Shown: positions 47,249-55,864 of the stretch, one piece after another
Layout: each line of letters begins with the position of its first letter
How positions within the stretch are numbered: the stretch's first letter is position 1
NCBI GenBank assembly: GCA_000632805.1
Contig: CP007444.1
Coordinates: forward strand, 2,716,772 to 2,780,771
Direction: 5' to 3'
Source: Dyella jiangningensis
GTDB lineage: Bacteria; Pseudomonadota; Gammaproteobacteria; Xanthomonadales; Rhodanobacteraceae
Length of the DNA stretch: 64,000 bases
Notes under the pieces: model-generated
The model's input: only the letters and a program-made list of their open reading frames with translations
What the model was told of the DNA's origin: nothing
The model's database searches: none
Position numbers and translations under genes: made by a program

Positions 47249-47437
47249 ATGGCGCCACCCAGGAAGACGATTTCGTTATCGGACATCCATGATGTCTACC
47301 GAGGCAGCGTGAAGGAACGGGACGCGACCGAGGCGGAACAGAGCTATCGGAAGACCGATCGCTTCAAGCGCGAGGCCGGCCATTCCGGCGTGGCGCCCAA
47401 TCGTCCGCTGCCGTCTACGGGACGCAGGGCGCGCTAA
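47249..47437 (+). CDS. Small hydrophilic hypothetical protein
   Basis: A 62-residue protein (MAPPRKTISLSDIHDVYRGS...) with AGGGAG before its ATG. It is strongly charged (VKERDATEAEQSYRKTDRFK) and probably disordered. No family is recognised. Its TAA overlaps the ATG of the following decayed methyltransferase frame (TAATG), which suggests former translational coupling. Confidence 0.55.
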   Translation: MAPPRKTISLSDIHDVYRGSVKERDATEAEQSYRKTDRFKREAGHSGVAPNRPLPSTGRRAR

Positions 47438-47664
47438 TGCGTTGGGTAAAACGGGCGCTACCACTTTGCTCGTCTGAAGCAGGCGCCAAACCGGTCTTTG
47501 GAGACCGGGACGAACACGACATGTGGTGCATCGCCAGCCAGCCATTGGCACAACACCGCTTCGCTTGCGCCCCAGCAGCGATGCCCATGGATGGCCGTGA
47601 CACTCCGCCGTACGACCGCAATCTCCCGCATGACACGCGACATCAGGATGCCCATTCCCCGTGA
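47437..47664 (+). pseudogene. Decayed methyltransferase, C-terminal remnant
   Basis: The frame from 47437 ends with SQPLAQHRFACAPAAMPMDG, RDTPPYDRNLPHDTRHQDAHSP. Without gaps this lines up with the end of the intact methyltransferase at 23241 (SQLLAEQHFTLAEERCPMDD, RDTPPYRGSLLHYMRRGKAFPG). The upstream two thirds, with the SAM-binding motifs, are absent. The overlap with the following YkgJ gene (GTGA, 47661-47664) keeps the gene junction of the intact pair (ATGA there). Confidence 0.7.
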
Positions 47665-47987
47665 CTAATCAGACCAGCTCGCCCAAAGGCCGCGCAAAAT
47701 GTTCCTCGTGCGAAGCCGTCTGCTGCCGTCTCACGGTCGTACTGCAGCCTGAGGACCGGGTTCCAGGCCACCTGACCACCTATTCGCCCGAGGGCCTGCA
47801 CGTCATGAAACACGGACAGGATGGATGGTGTGTCGCCTTGAACAGCGCAAACATGAATTGCGGGATCTATGAGACGCGCCCGTCCGTATGCCGTCGCTTC
47901 GTGATGAATGGGCCATACTGCAAGGCCGTCCGCGCGGACTACTACGACTCCGTGACCGCCAGCGCTCGACACACGTCGGCCGCATAG
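47661..47987 (+). CDS. YkgJ-family cysteine-cluster protein (copy 2)
   Basis: A 108-residue protein starting at GTG 47661 (VTNQTSSPKGRAKCSSCEAV). It has all eight cysteines of the copy at 22918 (CSSCEAVCCRL, MNCGIYETRPSVCRRF, GPYCKAVRAD) and ~75% similar residues overall. The likely metal or Fe-S cluster is therefore kept, though its methyltransferase partner is broken. Function is unknown. Confidence 0.88.
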   Translation: MTNQTSSPKGRAKCSSCEAVCCRLTVVLQPEDRVPGHLTTYSPEGLHVMKHGQDGWCVALNSANMNCGIYETRPSVCRRFVMNGPYCKAVRADYYDSVTASARHTSAA

Positions 47988-48059
47988 ACTTCGCCGGCGA
48001 CGACGGCGCAGCGCGCGGGGTCGGAAAACCTTCGTCACCACCAACTTCGAGAAGCTCCA

Positions 48060-48206
48060 TTGGCAAAGACAAACTATTCCTTTGAAAAGCGCCAACGCGA
48101 ACTTGCAAAGAAAAAGAAGCAGGACGAGAAGGAGGCCAAGAAGCAGGCCTCGCGCGACAACACCCGTTCGGCGCCCGACGCAAGCGCGTCGACCAAGCGG
48201 ACGTAA
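48060..48206 (+). CDS. Small lysine-rich conserved protein, TTG start
   Basis: 48 residues read from TTG: AKTNYSFEKRQRELAKKKKQ, then DEKEAKKQASRDN and a short tail ending TKRT. The opening AKTxYSFEKRQRELAKKKK is a widely kept small protein in beta/gammaproteobacteria, often with this TTG start. It is one long charged helix, probably nucleic-acid or ribosome associated (inference). A weak GAGAAG precedes the start. A terminator follows at 48266. Confidence 0.75.
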   Translation: MAKTNYSFEKRQRELAKKKKQDEKEAKKQASRDNTRSAPDASASTKRT

Positions 48207-48265
48207 GCCCAAGCAGCGTTTTCGGCAGGTGCGCAACAAGCACGAGCCTGGAGAGCTGCAAAAAC

Positions 48266-48295
48266 AAAGAAGCCCGGCTTTGGCCGGGCTTCTTT
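48266..48295. terminator. Bidirectional terminator
   Basis: Perfect 13-bp stem AAAGAAGCCCGGC (48266-48278) and GCCGGGCTTCTTT (48283-48295) with loop TTTG. The A and T runs serve both the small plus-strand gene and the convergent cold-shock gene. Confidence 0.92.
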
Positions 48296-48316
48296 CTTGG
48301 GTACAGGCAGGATCGC

Positions 48317-48529
48317 TTAGATCGCCTGAACCTGTTCTGCCTGCAAGCCGCGCTGGCCCTGGGTCACGTTGAACGAGACCTTCTGGCCTTCGGTCAGGCT
48401 CTTGAAGCCGGACGACTGGATCGAGCGGAAGTGCACGAACACGTCGTCACCGCCCTGGTCGCGGCTGATGAAGCCAAAACCCTTGGCATCGTTGAACCAC
48501 TTCACTGTACCGGTTTCTGCCTGGGACAT
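48317..48529 (-). CDS. Cold-shock-domain protein (CspA family)
   Basis: A 70-residue protein starting [20 protein letters not shown]. It has the CSD motifs RNP1 (KGFGFI) and RNP2 (VFVHF) and the [15 protein letters not shown] end. It is an OB-fold single-strand RNA/DNA chaperone. The start at 48529 has AAGGAG 7 nt upstream; longer readings run into the leader. The ~90-nt leader ahead (to ~48620) with a CCGCTATGCGG hairpin next to the ribosome site could give temperature control, as in cspA. It ends at the bidirectional terminator. Confidence 0.97.
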   Translation of the reverse strand: MSQAETGTVKWFNDAKGFGFISRDQGGDDVFVHFRSIQSSGFKSLTEGQKVSFNVTQGQRGLQAEQVQAI

Positions 48530-48811
48530 AGTCAATTCTCCTTGGAGCAAATAAAGCCGCATAGCGGCGGGAAGCTGGGTCGCAAGGAGGAAGGGGGTAC
48601 AACGGTGCAATGAAGCTACAACATCGGGCCACAATTCACGGTGACCCTTGAAACTCAGCCCTCGCACCTTATCGGGCTTTGGTCCAAAGCGCAAACTCCC
48701 CCATCCCATGCCGCTCGCAAAAATGTGCGGCATGGCCCAAAGCGGACGCTGCATAGCCGGGTCCCCGCGCGATTTTCCGTTGAAGATAAGGGCGTTACAA
48801 AACCCCGCGAC

Positions 48812-49399
48812 TCAGAGATTCGCAGCCGTGGGGTGCTGCGTAAGCAGCGCGCGTTCGGCGGCCATCGGGCCTTTCGCAGCAAGAGGACTGCGCCGCTCTC
48901 GCCTCCATAACGCCGGCGCACTCCCCGTCTCGTGGCGAAATACCCTGGAAAAATGCGCCTGATCCGCGAAGCCGCAGGTGACGGCAATGCGACTTACGGG
49001 CTCATCGCTGCCCAACAGCAGCTCTCTTGCGCGCGCAAGGCGAACAGCACGGACATATGCGTGCGGAGGCATGCTGAAGCTGACCCTGAAAGCTCGGAAA
49101 AAATGGCTTGTGCTCAGTCGTGTCACGCCTGCCATGTCCTCCACCCTGATCGGCGCCTCAAGATGGGCATGGACGTGGTCGATGACCTTTCGCGCCTGCC
49201 ACGGCGCCAGCCCGCGCGTAGGGCCATGAACAAGATGTGCTTGGGGCTCTGCTGGAGTGGCCGTCGCCAGCAGCAGCTCAAGTGCCCTTTGAATCTCGAG
49301 CCTCGCAACGCGCGTGTCGCTGTCCAGGGCGAGGCAGGCGCGCTGCAGCAGCGGGGCGACAATCGATGCGACCTTGCCGGGTATCGTTGTTTCTCGCAT
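48812..49399 (-). CDS. AraC-family transcriptional regulator
   Basis: A 195-residue protein. The C-terminal AraC/XylS double HTH is complete: APIRVEDMAGVTRLSTSHFFRAFRVSFSMPPHAYVRAVRLARARELL and the second helix pair PVSRIAVTCGFADQAHFSRVFRHETGSAPALWRRE. The N-terminal ~75 residues are helical and short, not a full ligand-binding cupin, so it may respond to a partner or not at all. Target genes are unknown. It lies ~150 bp from the response regulator operon. Confidence 0.88.
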   Translation of the reverse strand: MRETTIPGKVASIVAPLLQRACLALDSDTRVARLEIQRALELLLATATPAEPQAHLVHGPTRGLAPWQARKVIDHVHAHLEAPIRVEDMAGVTRLSTSHFFRAFRVSFSMPPHAYVRAVRLARARELLLGSDEPVSRIAVTCGFADQAHFSRVFRHETGSAPALWRRERRSPLAAKGPMAAERALLTQHPTAANL

Positions 49400-49549
49400 G
49401 CCCTGAGATCTCCGATGTCAGTCGCCGCATCTGGAGACCCACTATCGCGCTTGCCGGCATGGTGATCTATTGCTCAATCAGGGGACCGTCCTACAGCGCA
49501 AAAGGAGGACAGGAAACTCCTTCGAAAGGAGGAGATGGTGGGGACGGAC

Positions 49550-50209
49550 CTACAAGTGGATGAGGCCCCGGCGACTGGCCACGGTAATCGCCTCCGTGCG
49601 GCTTAGAACCTGCAGCTTGGCAAAAATGCTGCGCAGGTGGGATTTGACTGTGGTTTCGCCAATGCTCAGGCGCACACCAATGTCCTTGTTGCTGTGTCCT
49701 TGCGCCAGCAAGGTAAGAACCTCCAGCTCCCGACTCGTGAGCGCTTCCCCGCTCACACCCGCCGCAAGCTTCGCCACGAGCAGCGCCGGGATGCGAGTCT
49801 CGCCTGCATGCACGGCGCGGATGCAATCGAGCAACTCCTCCCGCTGGGCATCCTTGAGCATGTAGCCCCGGGCGCCCGCCATGATGGCGCGGTATATGTC
49901 GTGGTCGCTGTCGTAGGTCGTCAGGACGATGAACAACGCCGATGCGTCCACTCGGCGAATCGCCTCGATAGCGCCGACGCCATCGAGGACCGGCATGCGT
50001 ATATCCAGGAGGACGACGTCCGGGTGGCATTCCTGCCATCGATCAACACACTCCTGGCCATTGGCGGCTTCCGCTGCCACGACCATGTCCGGCTGTCGAC
50101 CGATGATTGCCGCCAGACCCTCTCGCACAGTCACATGGTCGTCGGCTATCAAGACACGAATCGGTCTGGGCGCGCGCAGTGCGGCACGGGACATCGAGCG
50201 TTCCATCAC
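49550..50209 (-). CDS. NarL/FixJ-family response regulator
   Basis: A 219-residue protein. The receiver has VLIADDHVTVREGL, phosphoacceptor Asp in VVLLDIRMPVLDG, and Lys in GYMLKDAQREEL. The LuxR-type HTH is LTSRELEVLTLLAQGHSNKDIGVRLSIGETTVKSHLRSIFAKLQV. It is coupled to the upstream kinase by an ATGA overlap (50206-50209), a classic two-component pair. Signal and targets are unknown; the plus-strand enzyme row at 52.4-55.8 kb is a possible target by position only. Confidence 0.93.
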   Translation of the reverse strand: MMERSMSRAALRAPRPIRVLIADDHVTVREGLAAIIGRQPDMVVAAEAANGQECVDRWQECHPDVVLLDIRMPVLDGVGAIEAIRRVDASALFIVLTTYDSDHDIYRAIMAGARGYMLKDAQREELLDCIRAVHAGETRIPALLVAKLAAGVSGEALTSRELEVLTLLAQGHSNKDIGVRLSIGETTVKSHLRSIFAKLQVLSRTEAITVASRRGLIHL

Positions 50210-51831
50210 CTTGATCCCAAGGCATCGGCCGCCGATCGCGGCAGCGAAATGGATATCTTTGCCCCGCGACCGCCGGAGCTCTCGACCGTCATCTCGCCCC
50301 CCATCACCTCTATTCGTTCGCGAATGCCAAGGAGACCAAATCCTTCGCTCTTGGCCGCCGGCTCGAACCCTTGACCATCGTCTGCGAAATCAAGTCGAAC
50401 ACCTGCGTCGCTGAAGGCGACAGTGGCGACCATGTGGGAGGCCCGGGCATGGCGAATCGTATTGGTAAGCACCTCTTGCGAGATGCGAAACAGGTTCTCT
50501 TCCCAGGCTGGCGGCAATGAAAGGGGCTGACCTCGCACCGTAAAGGCGACATCGAGATCGATGCCTTCCGTCATGCTTGCGAACAAGGTCTGCAGGGCGT
50601 GCGTAAAGCCCTTCTTTTCCAGCGACTGCGGCCTCAAGGCTTGCACCGAACGCCGGGCCTCGCTCAGGCTCTCGCGCGCCAGGTTTCTTGCGGCAATGAC
50701 ATGCTGTTCCGCCTCGTAACCGAGACCGCGTCGACTGGCGTCCTCTGCTGCTTCGAGTTGCACGATGACGCCGGTGAAGCCCTGCGCCAACGTGTCGTGG
50801 ATGTCGCGTGCGATGCGGTTGCGCTCCCCCACGATGGCGGCATCACGGCCTTGCGCCGACAATTCGGCCAATCGGATCATGAGCATGACCTGGTTCGTCA
50901 GGGCCTGCGCCAATTCAACCTGTTCGCGCTCGAACGCGCGCTGTCGCTTGAAGCGAAGACCGATGGCACCCTCGAGGCGTCCAGCGACCATCATGGGAAC
51001 CAGGAGAACGGTGACAATGCCCAACGGCAGCAGTCGATCACGCAACGGGAACGGCGGAACGGTTCGAATATCCTCGATGACGCTCGGTTCTCCCGAGCGA
51101 AAAACCTCTGGCCATGGCCAGATGTCTTCCATCGGAAGATTAAGGTCGAGGCCTGCGAACCTGGGGTCGCTTTTGGGTATGACGCGGTTGTTCTCGAAAA
51201 CGAAGTCGATCGACACGGTGTCGTCAACGAGCCCGCGGCGCCAGACACTGGCGCTGTGCGCGCCAAATTGTTCGGTCAGCGTACGCAGGATGTGCGCGAC
51301 CAGCTGGTTGGGATCCGGCTCCACGGCCAGGGCCTCCAAGGCGCTCTTGAGAGCGCTGACTTGGCCGCGGGCCAGTTGCTCCGACGCCAGCAAAGCCCTC
51401 TCGGCGCGCTTGCGAGACTCAATATCGATGTTGCAGCCATACCATTTGAGTACGCGCCCGGCTTCATCCACCAGCGGCGCATAGCGGAAGAGAAACCAGC
51501 GATACTCGCCATCGAATCGACGGACCCGAGCCTCAAGCTCCCCCGCCGCACCGCGTGCCAACGATTCGCGCCATTGCGCTTCAAGGTCAGGGAAGTCATC
51601 CGGATGGATGGTGGCGGTCCATCCCCAGCCCAGCGCCTGGCCCAGGGAAACACCCGTGTAGTCACACCACTGCCTGTTCAGGAACTCGACCGGCCCCTCG
51701 GCGCTACCGAACCAGGCCAGCCCGGGAATGGTGTCGATCGCAATGCGAAAGCTGTTCTCCCAGGACTCGATGTCCCCGGCAAGCGTGGCAATACCGTGAC
51801 CAGCCTCCTTCTCTGAAATGGATTCGCTCAC
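50206..51831 (-). CDS. PAS-GAF sensor histidine kinase (HisKA_3/NarX type)
   Basis: A ~541-residue protein from GTG 51831, chosen because GGGAG lies 6 nt upstream; an earlier start up to 52023 is possible. Order: PAS/PAC domain (FRIAIDTIPGLAWFGSAEGP ... FDGEYRWFLFRYAP), GAF domain (LVAHILRTLTEQFGAHSASV ... VLLVPMMVAGRLEGAIGL), dimerisation with phospho-His in ERNRIARDIHDTLAQGFTGV, then the ATPase (QEVLTNTIRHARASH, ADDGQGF, GFGLLGIRERIEVMGG). No membrane helix, so it is a cytosolic sensor. It phosphorylates the NarL-type regulator encoded downstream. Confidence 0.92.
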   Translation of the reverse strand: MSESISEKEAGHGIATLAGDIESWENSFRIAIDTIPGLAWFGSAEGPVEFLNRQWCDYTGVSLGQALGWGWTATIHPDDFPDLEAQWRESLARGAAGELEARVRRFDGEYRWFLFRYAPLVDEAGRVLKWYGCNIDIESRKRAERALLASEQLARGQVSALKSALEALAVEPDPNQLVAHILRTLTEQFGAHSASVWRRGLVDDTVSIDFVFENNRVIPKSDPRFAGLDLNLPMEDIWPWPEVFRSGEPSVIEDIRTVPPFPLRDRLLPLGIVTVLLVPMMVAGRLEGAIGLRFKRQRAFEREQVELAQALTNQVMLMIRLAELSAQGRDAAIVGERNRIARDIHDTLAQGFTGVIVQLEAAEDASRRGLGYEAEQHVIAARNLARESLSEARRSVQALRPQSLEKKGFTHALQTLFASMTEGIDLDVAFTVRGQPLSLPPAWEENLFRISQEVLTNTIRHARASHMVATVAFSDAGVRLDFADDGQGFEPAAKSEGFGLLGIRERIEVMGGEMTVESSGGRGAKISISLPRSAADALGSR

Positions 51832-52414
51832 GAGAGACTCCCGCGACCTGCGACGCTTCTCGCACACCAGGACGGCGTGCGTGGGACGAGCGCATCGAAT
51901 GGGGGAATCATGGGCTGCATCGCGCGTGATTGTCTTGCCATGGGCCACCCATGCAAAAGATCGATGGTGTTCAGCCGATACACCCTGAAACGGGATGGTA
52001 AGGTCCGAACGCATCGATTGCACCCCGAAATCGACGTCCCAGGTCGCGACGATAGCCCACCACGCTGGGCGTGGCTTGAATAAACCTACCCTGCCAGCGC
52101 CAGCTGCATAGGCAGAGCCCTACGCAGAGAGCTGGGTCTTGCGGGTGTCAGCAACGGCGCTGGCTGCGAAGGCGGCAGACAGAAACGTCCGCGAGCGAGC
52201 GCGGCGCTCCTGCTCTGGCTGAGGCCCATTTGGTGTTGCAGCCCTCCAGAGCCTGGGCAAAAGCACTGATCGACAAGTTCGATACTCCTGATCAATCCAC
52301 GCCTTCGCTCACCCCTTATGTTTGAGCGCCAGGTCGTCGCGCATCGCCGACTTCAATCACGCCAATTTCTGGTGCCTGCCGCACACACGATTCCTTCGCC
52401 AAAGGGTCTTCGCC
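51832..52414. other. Divergent control region
   Basis: A 583-bp gap between the kinase and the plus-strand isochorismatase gene. Part of it (to 52023) may be translated as a kinase N-terminus. No other gene was seen; promoters for both sides should be here. Confidence 0.45.
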
Positions 52415-53026
52415 ATGACGTCCTATTCCCGCGTCCGAGATGCAGTCGCTGATCACCTCCTTACCCCGCAAAACTCGGCCGTCGTCATCATCGACTTCCA
52501 GCCGGTGCAAGTGAGCTCGATTGCCTCGCGTGACAAGCGCCAGCTGGTCGCCAATATCACCGCACTCGCGCGTATCGCGAAGCTCTATGGCCTGCCAACC
52601 GTGCTTTCGTCCGTGAACGTTTCGACAGGGCGAAACCAGCCGACCATCCATCAGCTCACTGACGTCCTCCAGGACACGCCGATCATCGACCGCACGTCCA
52701 TCAACGCCTGGGAAGACCAGGACTTCGTGTCCGCAGTAAAGGCGACCGGTCGAAAGAAGCTGATCATGGCCGCGCTATGGACGGAGGTTTGCCTTGTCCA
52801 TCCCGCCCTGGACGCCATCGCAGACGGCTTCGAGGTTTATCCCGTGGTTGACGCCTGTGGCGGCACCTCGCTGGAGGCTCATAACGCAGCCCTTGACCGT
52901 CTCTTTCAGGCGGGCGCCAAGCCGACAAGCTGGGTGCAGGTGATCTGCGAGCTTCAGCGCGACTGGAATCGAGAGGCTACGGTGCCCGGCTTCGCAGAGA
53001 TCCTTTTCGCGATCGAGGGCCATTGA
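52415..53026 (+). CDS. Isochorismatase-like hydrolase (YcaC type)
   Basis: A 203-residue protein starting MTSYSRVRDAVADHLLTPQN. The catalytic Asp is in SAVVIIDFQPVQ, the Lys region in ATGRKKLIMAALWTEVC, and the nucleophile Cys in TEVCLVHPALDAI. This is the YcaC branch of the isochorismatase family, known for amidohydrolase activity on small compounds. It starts a row of plus-strand enzymes running to 55.8 kb. Substrate is unknown. Confidence 0.85.
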   Translation: MTSYSRVRDAVADHLLTPQNSAVVIIDFQPVQVSSIASRDKRQLVANITALARIAKLYGLPTVLSSVNVSTGRNQPTIHQLTDVLQDTPIIDRTSINAWEDQDFVSAVKATGRKKLIMAALWTEVCLVHPALDAIADGFEVYPVVDACGGTSLEAHNAALDRLFQAGAKPTSWVQVICELQRDWNREATVPGFAEILFAIEGH

Positions 53027-53233
53027 GCAGCGCCTTTGAGGCCTCTTCCAAATACAGGCCTGACCGCTATAGCCACTGATGGATCTCTCAAGCAGGACAT
53101 CAACGGATACGAGCGAGAGGCAGTCTGGGTGAGTCAACTTCACGCAACGCGATGCAGGAATTCTCATCAAGCGCGCTCGCAGCTCGCCATCGCTTAAAGC
53201 AGCGCCGCACATCGAACAGTGGAGCAAGGTGAC

Positions 53234-53725
53234 ATGAACAAGTTGACGGTTCTTCTACTGGGTGTCTTCGCAGTGGCCGCGCGTGCGCAGCAGGCTGGTG
53301 CGCCAAAGTTCTCGGACAATTTCGCAAAGACTCCCGATGAACTTTCTGCCATTTCCCCCACGGGCGGCGCAGGCGGCTCCGGCAATGCCAAGGTGCAGGT
53401 TGTGACCATTCTCGGCAATCCCTCCAAGCCCGGCCCTTATAGCCAATTGCTGCGGGTAGCTCCCCACGCGTCCATCCCTGCGCATCATCATGCGGGTGAC
53501 CGGATTGGAACAGTCTTGTCCGGTACATGGCATTTCGGCTACGGAACCCAGTTCGACGCAAGCAAGCTGAGGACCTTGCCCAAGGGCTCGGTCTATACCG
53601 AGCCGGCGAATGGCGCGCATTTCGCACAAACCGGCGATGAGGCGGTCACGGTGCTGATCACCGGCTTTGGACCGACGGACACCGTCTACGAAAACTCCGC
53701 GGACGATCCGGCAGCGAAGCACTAA
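53234..53725 (+). CDS. Secreted cupin-domain protein
   Basis: A 163-residue protein with a signal peptide (MNKLTVLLLGVFAVAARAQQ). The cupin part has VAPHASIPAHHHAGDRIGTVLSGTWHFGYG (metal-binding His cluster) and the second motif KGSVYTEPANGAHFAQTGDE. It probably binds a metal ion in the periplasm; catalytic role is unknown. AAGGTGAC lies before the ATG. It may be read with the neighbouring hydrolases. Confidence 0.85.
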   Translation: MNKLTVLLLGVFAVAARAQQAGAPKFSDNFAKTPDELSAISPTGGAGGSGNAKVQVVTILGNPSKPGPYSQLLRVAPHASIPAHHHAGDRIGTVLSGTWHFGYGTQFDASKLRTLPKGSVYTEPANGAHFAQTGDEAVTVLITGFGPTDTVYENSADDPAAKH

Positions 53726-53875
53726 GTCTGCCCCGCAGGCCCGCGGGCAAAGCAACGCGCACAAAACTCAGGGCACAAGCACGGCCTGCTGGCTCAGTGG
53801 TCCGCACAGTCATCAGGGCCGCGGCAAAACCTTGGGTCCCATAAAACAGTTCATCAATTTTCTGGAGACGAAAGC

Positions 53876-54826
53876 ATGGCTCGTTCGCTTCTCGCAGCAT
53901 GCCTGACATTGGCCTTGAGCCTGCCTGTTGTTGCGGCAGTCAAGCCCTTCCCCTCGACGTTTCATACGCAGGACGTCGAGACAAACGGCGCAACGATACA
54001 CGTGCGCGTCGGCGGCAAAGGCCCGGCCGTCGTCCTGCTCCACGGCTTCGGCGACACTGGCGACATGTGGGAGCCGCTCGCTGCGAACCTTGGACGTGAC
54101 CACACGGTCGTCGTACCGGACCTCCGTGGACTCGGACTCTCGTCGCACCCAGCGGGCGGCTACGAGAAATTGAACCAAGCTGCAGACGTGCGTGGCGTGC
54201 TGACACAACTCGGCATAGATCACGCGGTGATCGTGGGACACGACATCGGCACCATGGTCGCCTATGCCTACGCACGACGCTATCCCGACAAGACCGATCG
54301 ATTGGTGGTCATGGATGCCCCGGTACCCGGCGTGCCGCCGTGGGACCAGATTGTTCGGTCCCCGATGCTTTGGCACTTCGATCTGGGCGGCCCCGATATG
54401 GAACGTCTCGTCGCTGGTCGTGAGCGCATCTATCTGGACAGGTTCTGGAACGACTTTGCAGGCGACCCGACGAAGGTCGACGAAAGTACGCGCCAGCATT
54501 ACGCCGAACTCTATGCCCGGCCGGGCGCCATGCATTCGGCATTTGCCCAGTTCCGGTCCATTCGCAAGGATGCAGAAGAGAACAAGGCAGCACTCGGCTC
54601 CAAGCTCGCCATGCCCGTGCTGGCCATTGGTGGTGCAAAGTCATTTGGTGCTGACGAGGCCGCGGTGATGCGCAACGCGGCCACCAACGTGACCGAACTG
54701 GTGGTGCCCAATGCCGGTCATTGGCTCATGGAGGAAGCGCCCGACGTCACGGTCACCGCGGTACGCGACTTCATCGAAGGGAAACCGGTGACAGGCGAGA
54801 CTCACGGCGCACAGACCAAGCATTGA
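53876..54826 (+). CDS. Epoxide-hydrolase-like alpha/beta hydrolase, exported
   Basis: A 316-residue protein with signal peptide (ARSLLAACLTLALSLPVVAA). Core: VVLLHGFGDTGDMWEPLAA (HGF oxyanion motif), VVPDLRGLGLSS, the nucleophile elbow GHDIGTMVAYAYA (Asp nucleophile, as in epoxide hydrolases and dehalogenases), and the late NAGHWLMEEAP with the catalytic His. The cap domain contains YLDRFWNDFAGDP. Asp as nucleophile marks the epoxide hydrolase/haloalkane dehalogenase branch. TCTGGAGA stands before the ATG. It works in the periplasm by its signal. Confidence 0.88.
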   Translation: MARSLLAACLTLALSLPVVAAVKPFPSTFHTQDVETNGATIHVRVGGKGPAVVLLHGFGDTGDMWEPLAANLGRDHTVVVPDLRGLGLSSHPAGGYEKLNQAADVRGVLTQLGIDHAVIVGHDIGTMVAYAYARRYPDKTDRLVVMDAPVPGVPPWDQIVRSPMLWHFDLGGPDMERLVAGRERIYLDRFWNDFAGDPTKVDESTRQHYAELYARPGAMHSAFAQFRSIRKDAEENKAALGSKLAMPVLAIGGAKSFGADEAAVMRNAATNVTELVVPNAGHWLMEEAPDVTVTAVRDFIEGKPVTGETHGAQTKH

Positions 54827-54886
54827 TTCAAATGCTGGCACCAAGGGTTCCGATTTCCGGGACATCCTGAAGTGAGCGGCGGTGTC

Positions 54887-54921
54887 GACCAAACCGGGCA
54901 GCGTAAACTGCCGGTTTGGTC
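54887..54921 (+). promoter_or_regulatory. Strong hairpin ahead of the SDR gene
   Basis: GACCAAACCGG-GCAG faces CTGCCGGTTTGGTC (14-bp stem with one bulged G, 6-nt loop) between the hydrolase stop and the SDR start. It could be an operator, an attenuator or a processing site. There is no T run. Confidence 0.6.
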
Positions 54922-54967
54922 CATCCCCCAGGCAACGCCGGATCGAGCACATCGAGAGGAAGCTTCC

Positions 54968-55762
54968 ATGAAGATCGAGCTGACCAACAGAACGGCCATC
55001 GTCACGGGCTCTACAGCCGGCATTGGTCTATCCATTGCGAGTGGCCTGGCTGCCGCGGGCGCTCAAGTGACTATTACCGGGCGCACCCGGCAGCGCGTCG
55101 ACGAGGCGATCGCCACGATCACCAAGGCTGTTCCGCATGCCAAATTGTCCGGTGTCGCCGGCGACCTGGGAACAAGCAAGGGAGCGCAGGAACTGATCGA
55201 CGCCGTGCCGGAAACCGACATACTGGTCAACAACCTGGGCATTTTCGAACCAAAGGCGTTCTTTGATATTCCCGACGAGGATTGGCTTCGATTCTTCGAG
55301 GTGAATGTGCTCAGCGGCATTCGTCTGGCCAGGCACTACGCACCAGGGATGGCCAAACGTGGCTGGGGCCGCATTCAATTTCTCTCCAGCGAATCCGGCG
55401 TGCAGATTCCCGCCGAAATGGTTCACTACGGCACAACGAAGACGGCGCAGCTCGCCGTGTCGCGTGGGCTTGCCGAGTCACTGGCCGGAACCGGCGTCAC
55501 CGTCAACGCCATCTTGCCAGGCCCCACGAGATCGGAGGGCGTCGGAGACTTCTTTGCAAAAATAGCCGCGGAGAAAGGCATTTCGCAGGCCGAGGTCGAA
55601 CGTGACTTCATTGCCACCCACCGCCCTACCTCGTTGATTCAGCGCCTGGCAACGGTAGAAGAAGTCGCCAACCTGAGCGTGTACCTGGCCTCGGATCAGG
55701 CCTCGGCCACAACCGGTGCAGCCGTTCGCGTGGATGGTGGCGTGGTGCGATCCATCATCTGA
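54968..55762 (+). CDS. SDR-family oxidoreductase
   Basis: A 264-residue protein starting MKIELTNRTAIVTGSTAGIG. Cofactor motif TGSTAGIG, NNLG in place of NNAG, catalytic Ser in FLSSESGVQIP and the active-site YGTTK. It ends with the NVxDGG-like VRVDGGVVRSII, so it resembles FabG-type reductases. AGAGGAAG precedes its ATG. It follows the epoxide-hydrolase-like gene; the two could process the same compound (inference). Confidence 0.9.
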   Translation: MKIELTNRTAIVTGSTAGIGLSIASGLAAAGAQVTITGRTRQRVDEAIATITKAVPHAKLSGVAGDLGTSKGAQELIDAVPETDILVNNLGIFEPKAFFDIPDEDWLRFFEVNVLSGIRLARHYAPGMAKRGWGRIQFLSSESGVQIPAEMVHYGTTKTAQLAVSRGLAESLAGTGVTVNAILPGPTRSEGVGDFFAKIAAEKGISQAEVERDFIATHRPTSLIQRLATVEEVANLSVYLASDQASATTGAAVRVDGGVVRSII

Positions 55763-55864
55763 GCGGAAGCGCACGGGCCAAAGCTGGTGCATGGCACAAC
55801 GATGATCTGGAAGCGGGTTCGCGGCGCCAGGGCCGACCCGCGAAGGCCACACGGCCAACGCGCA

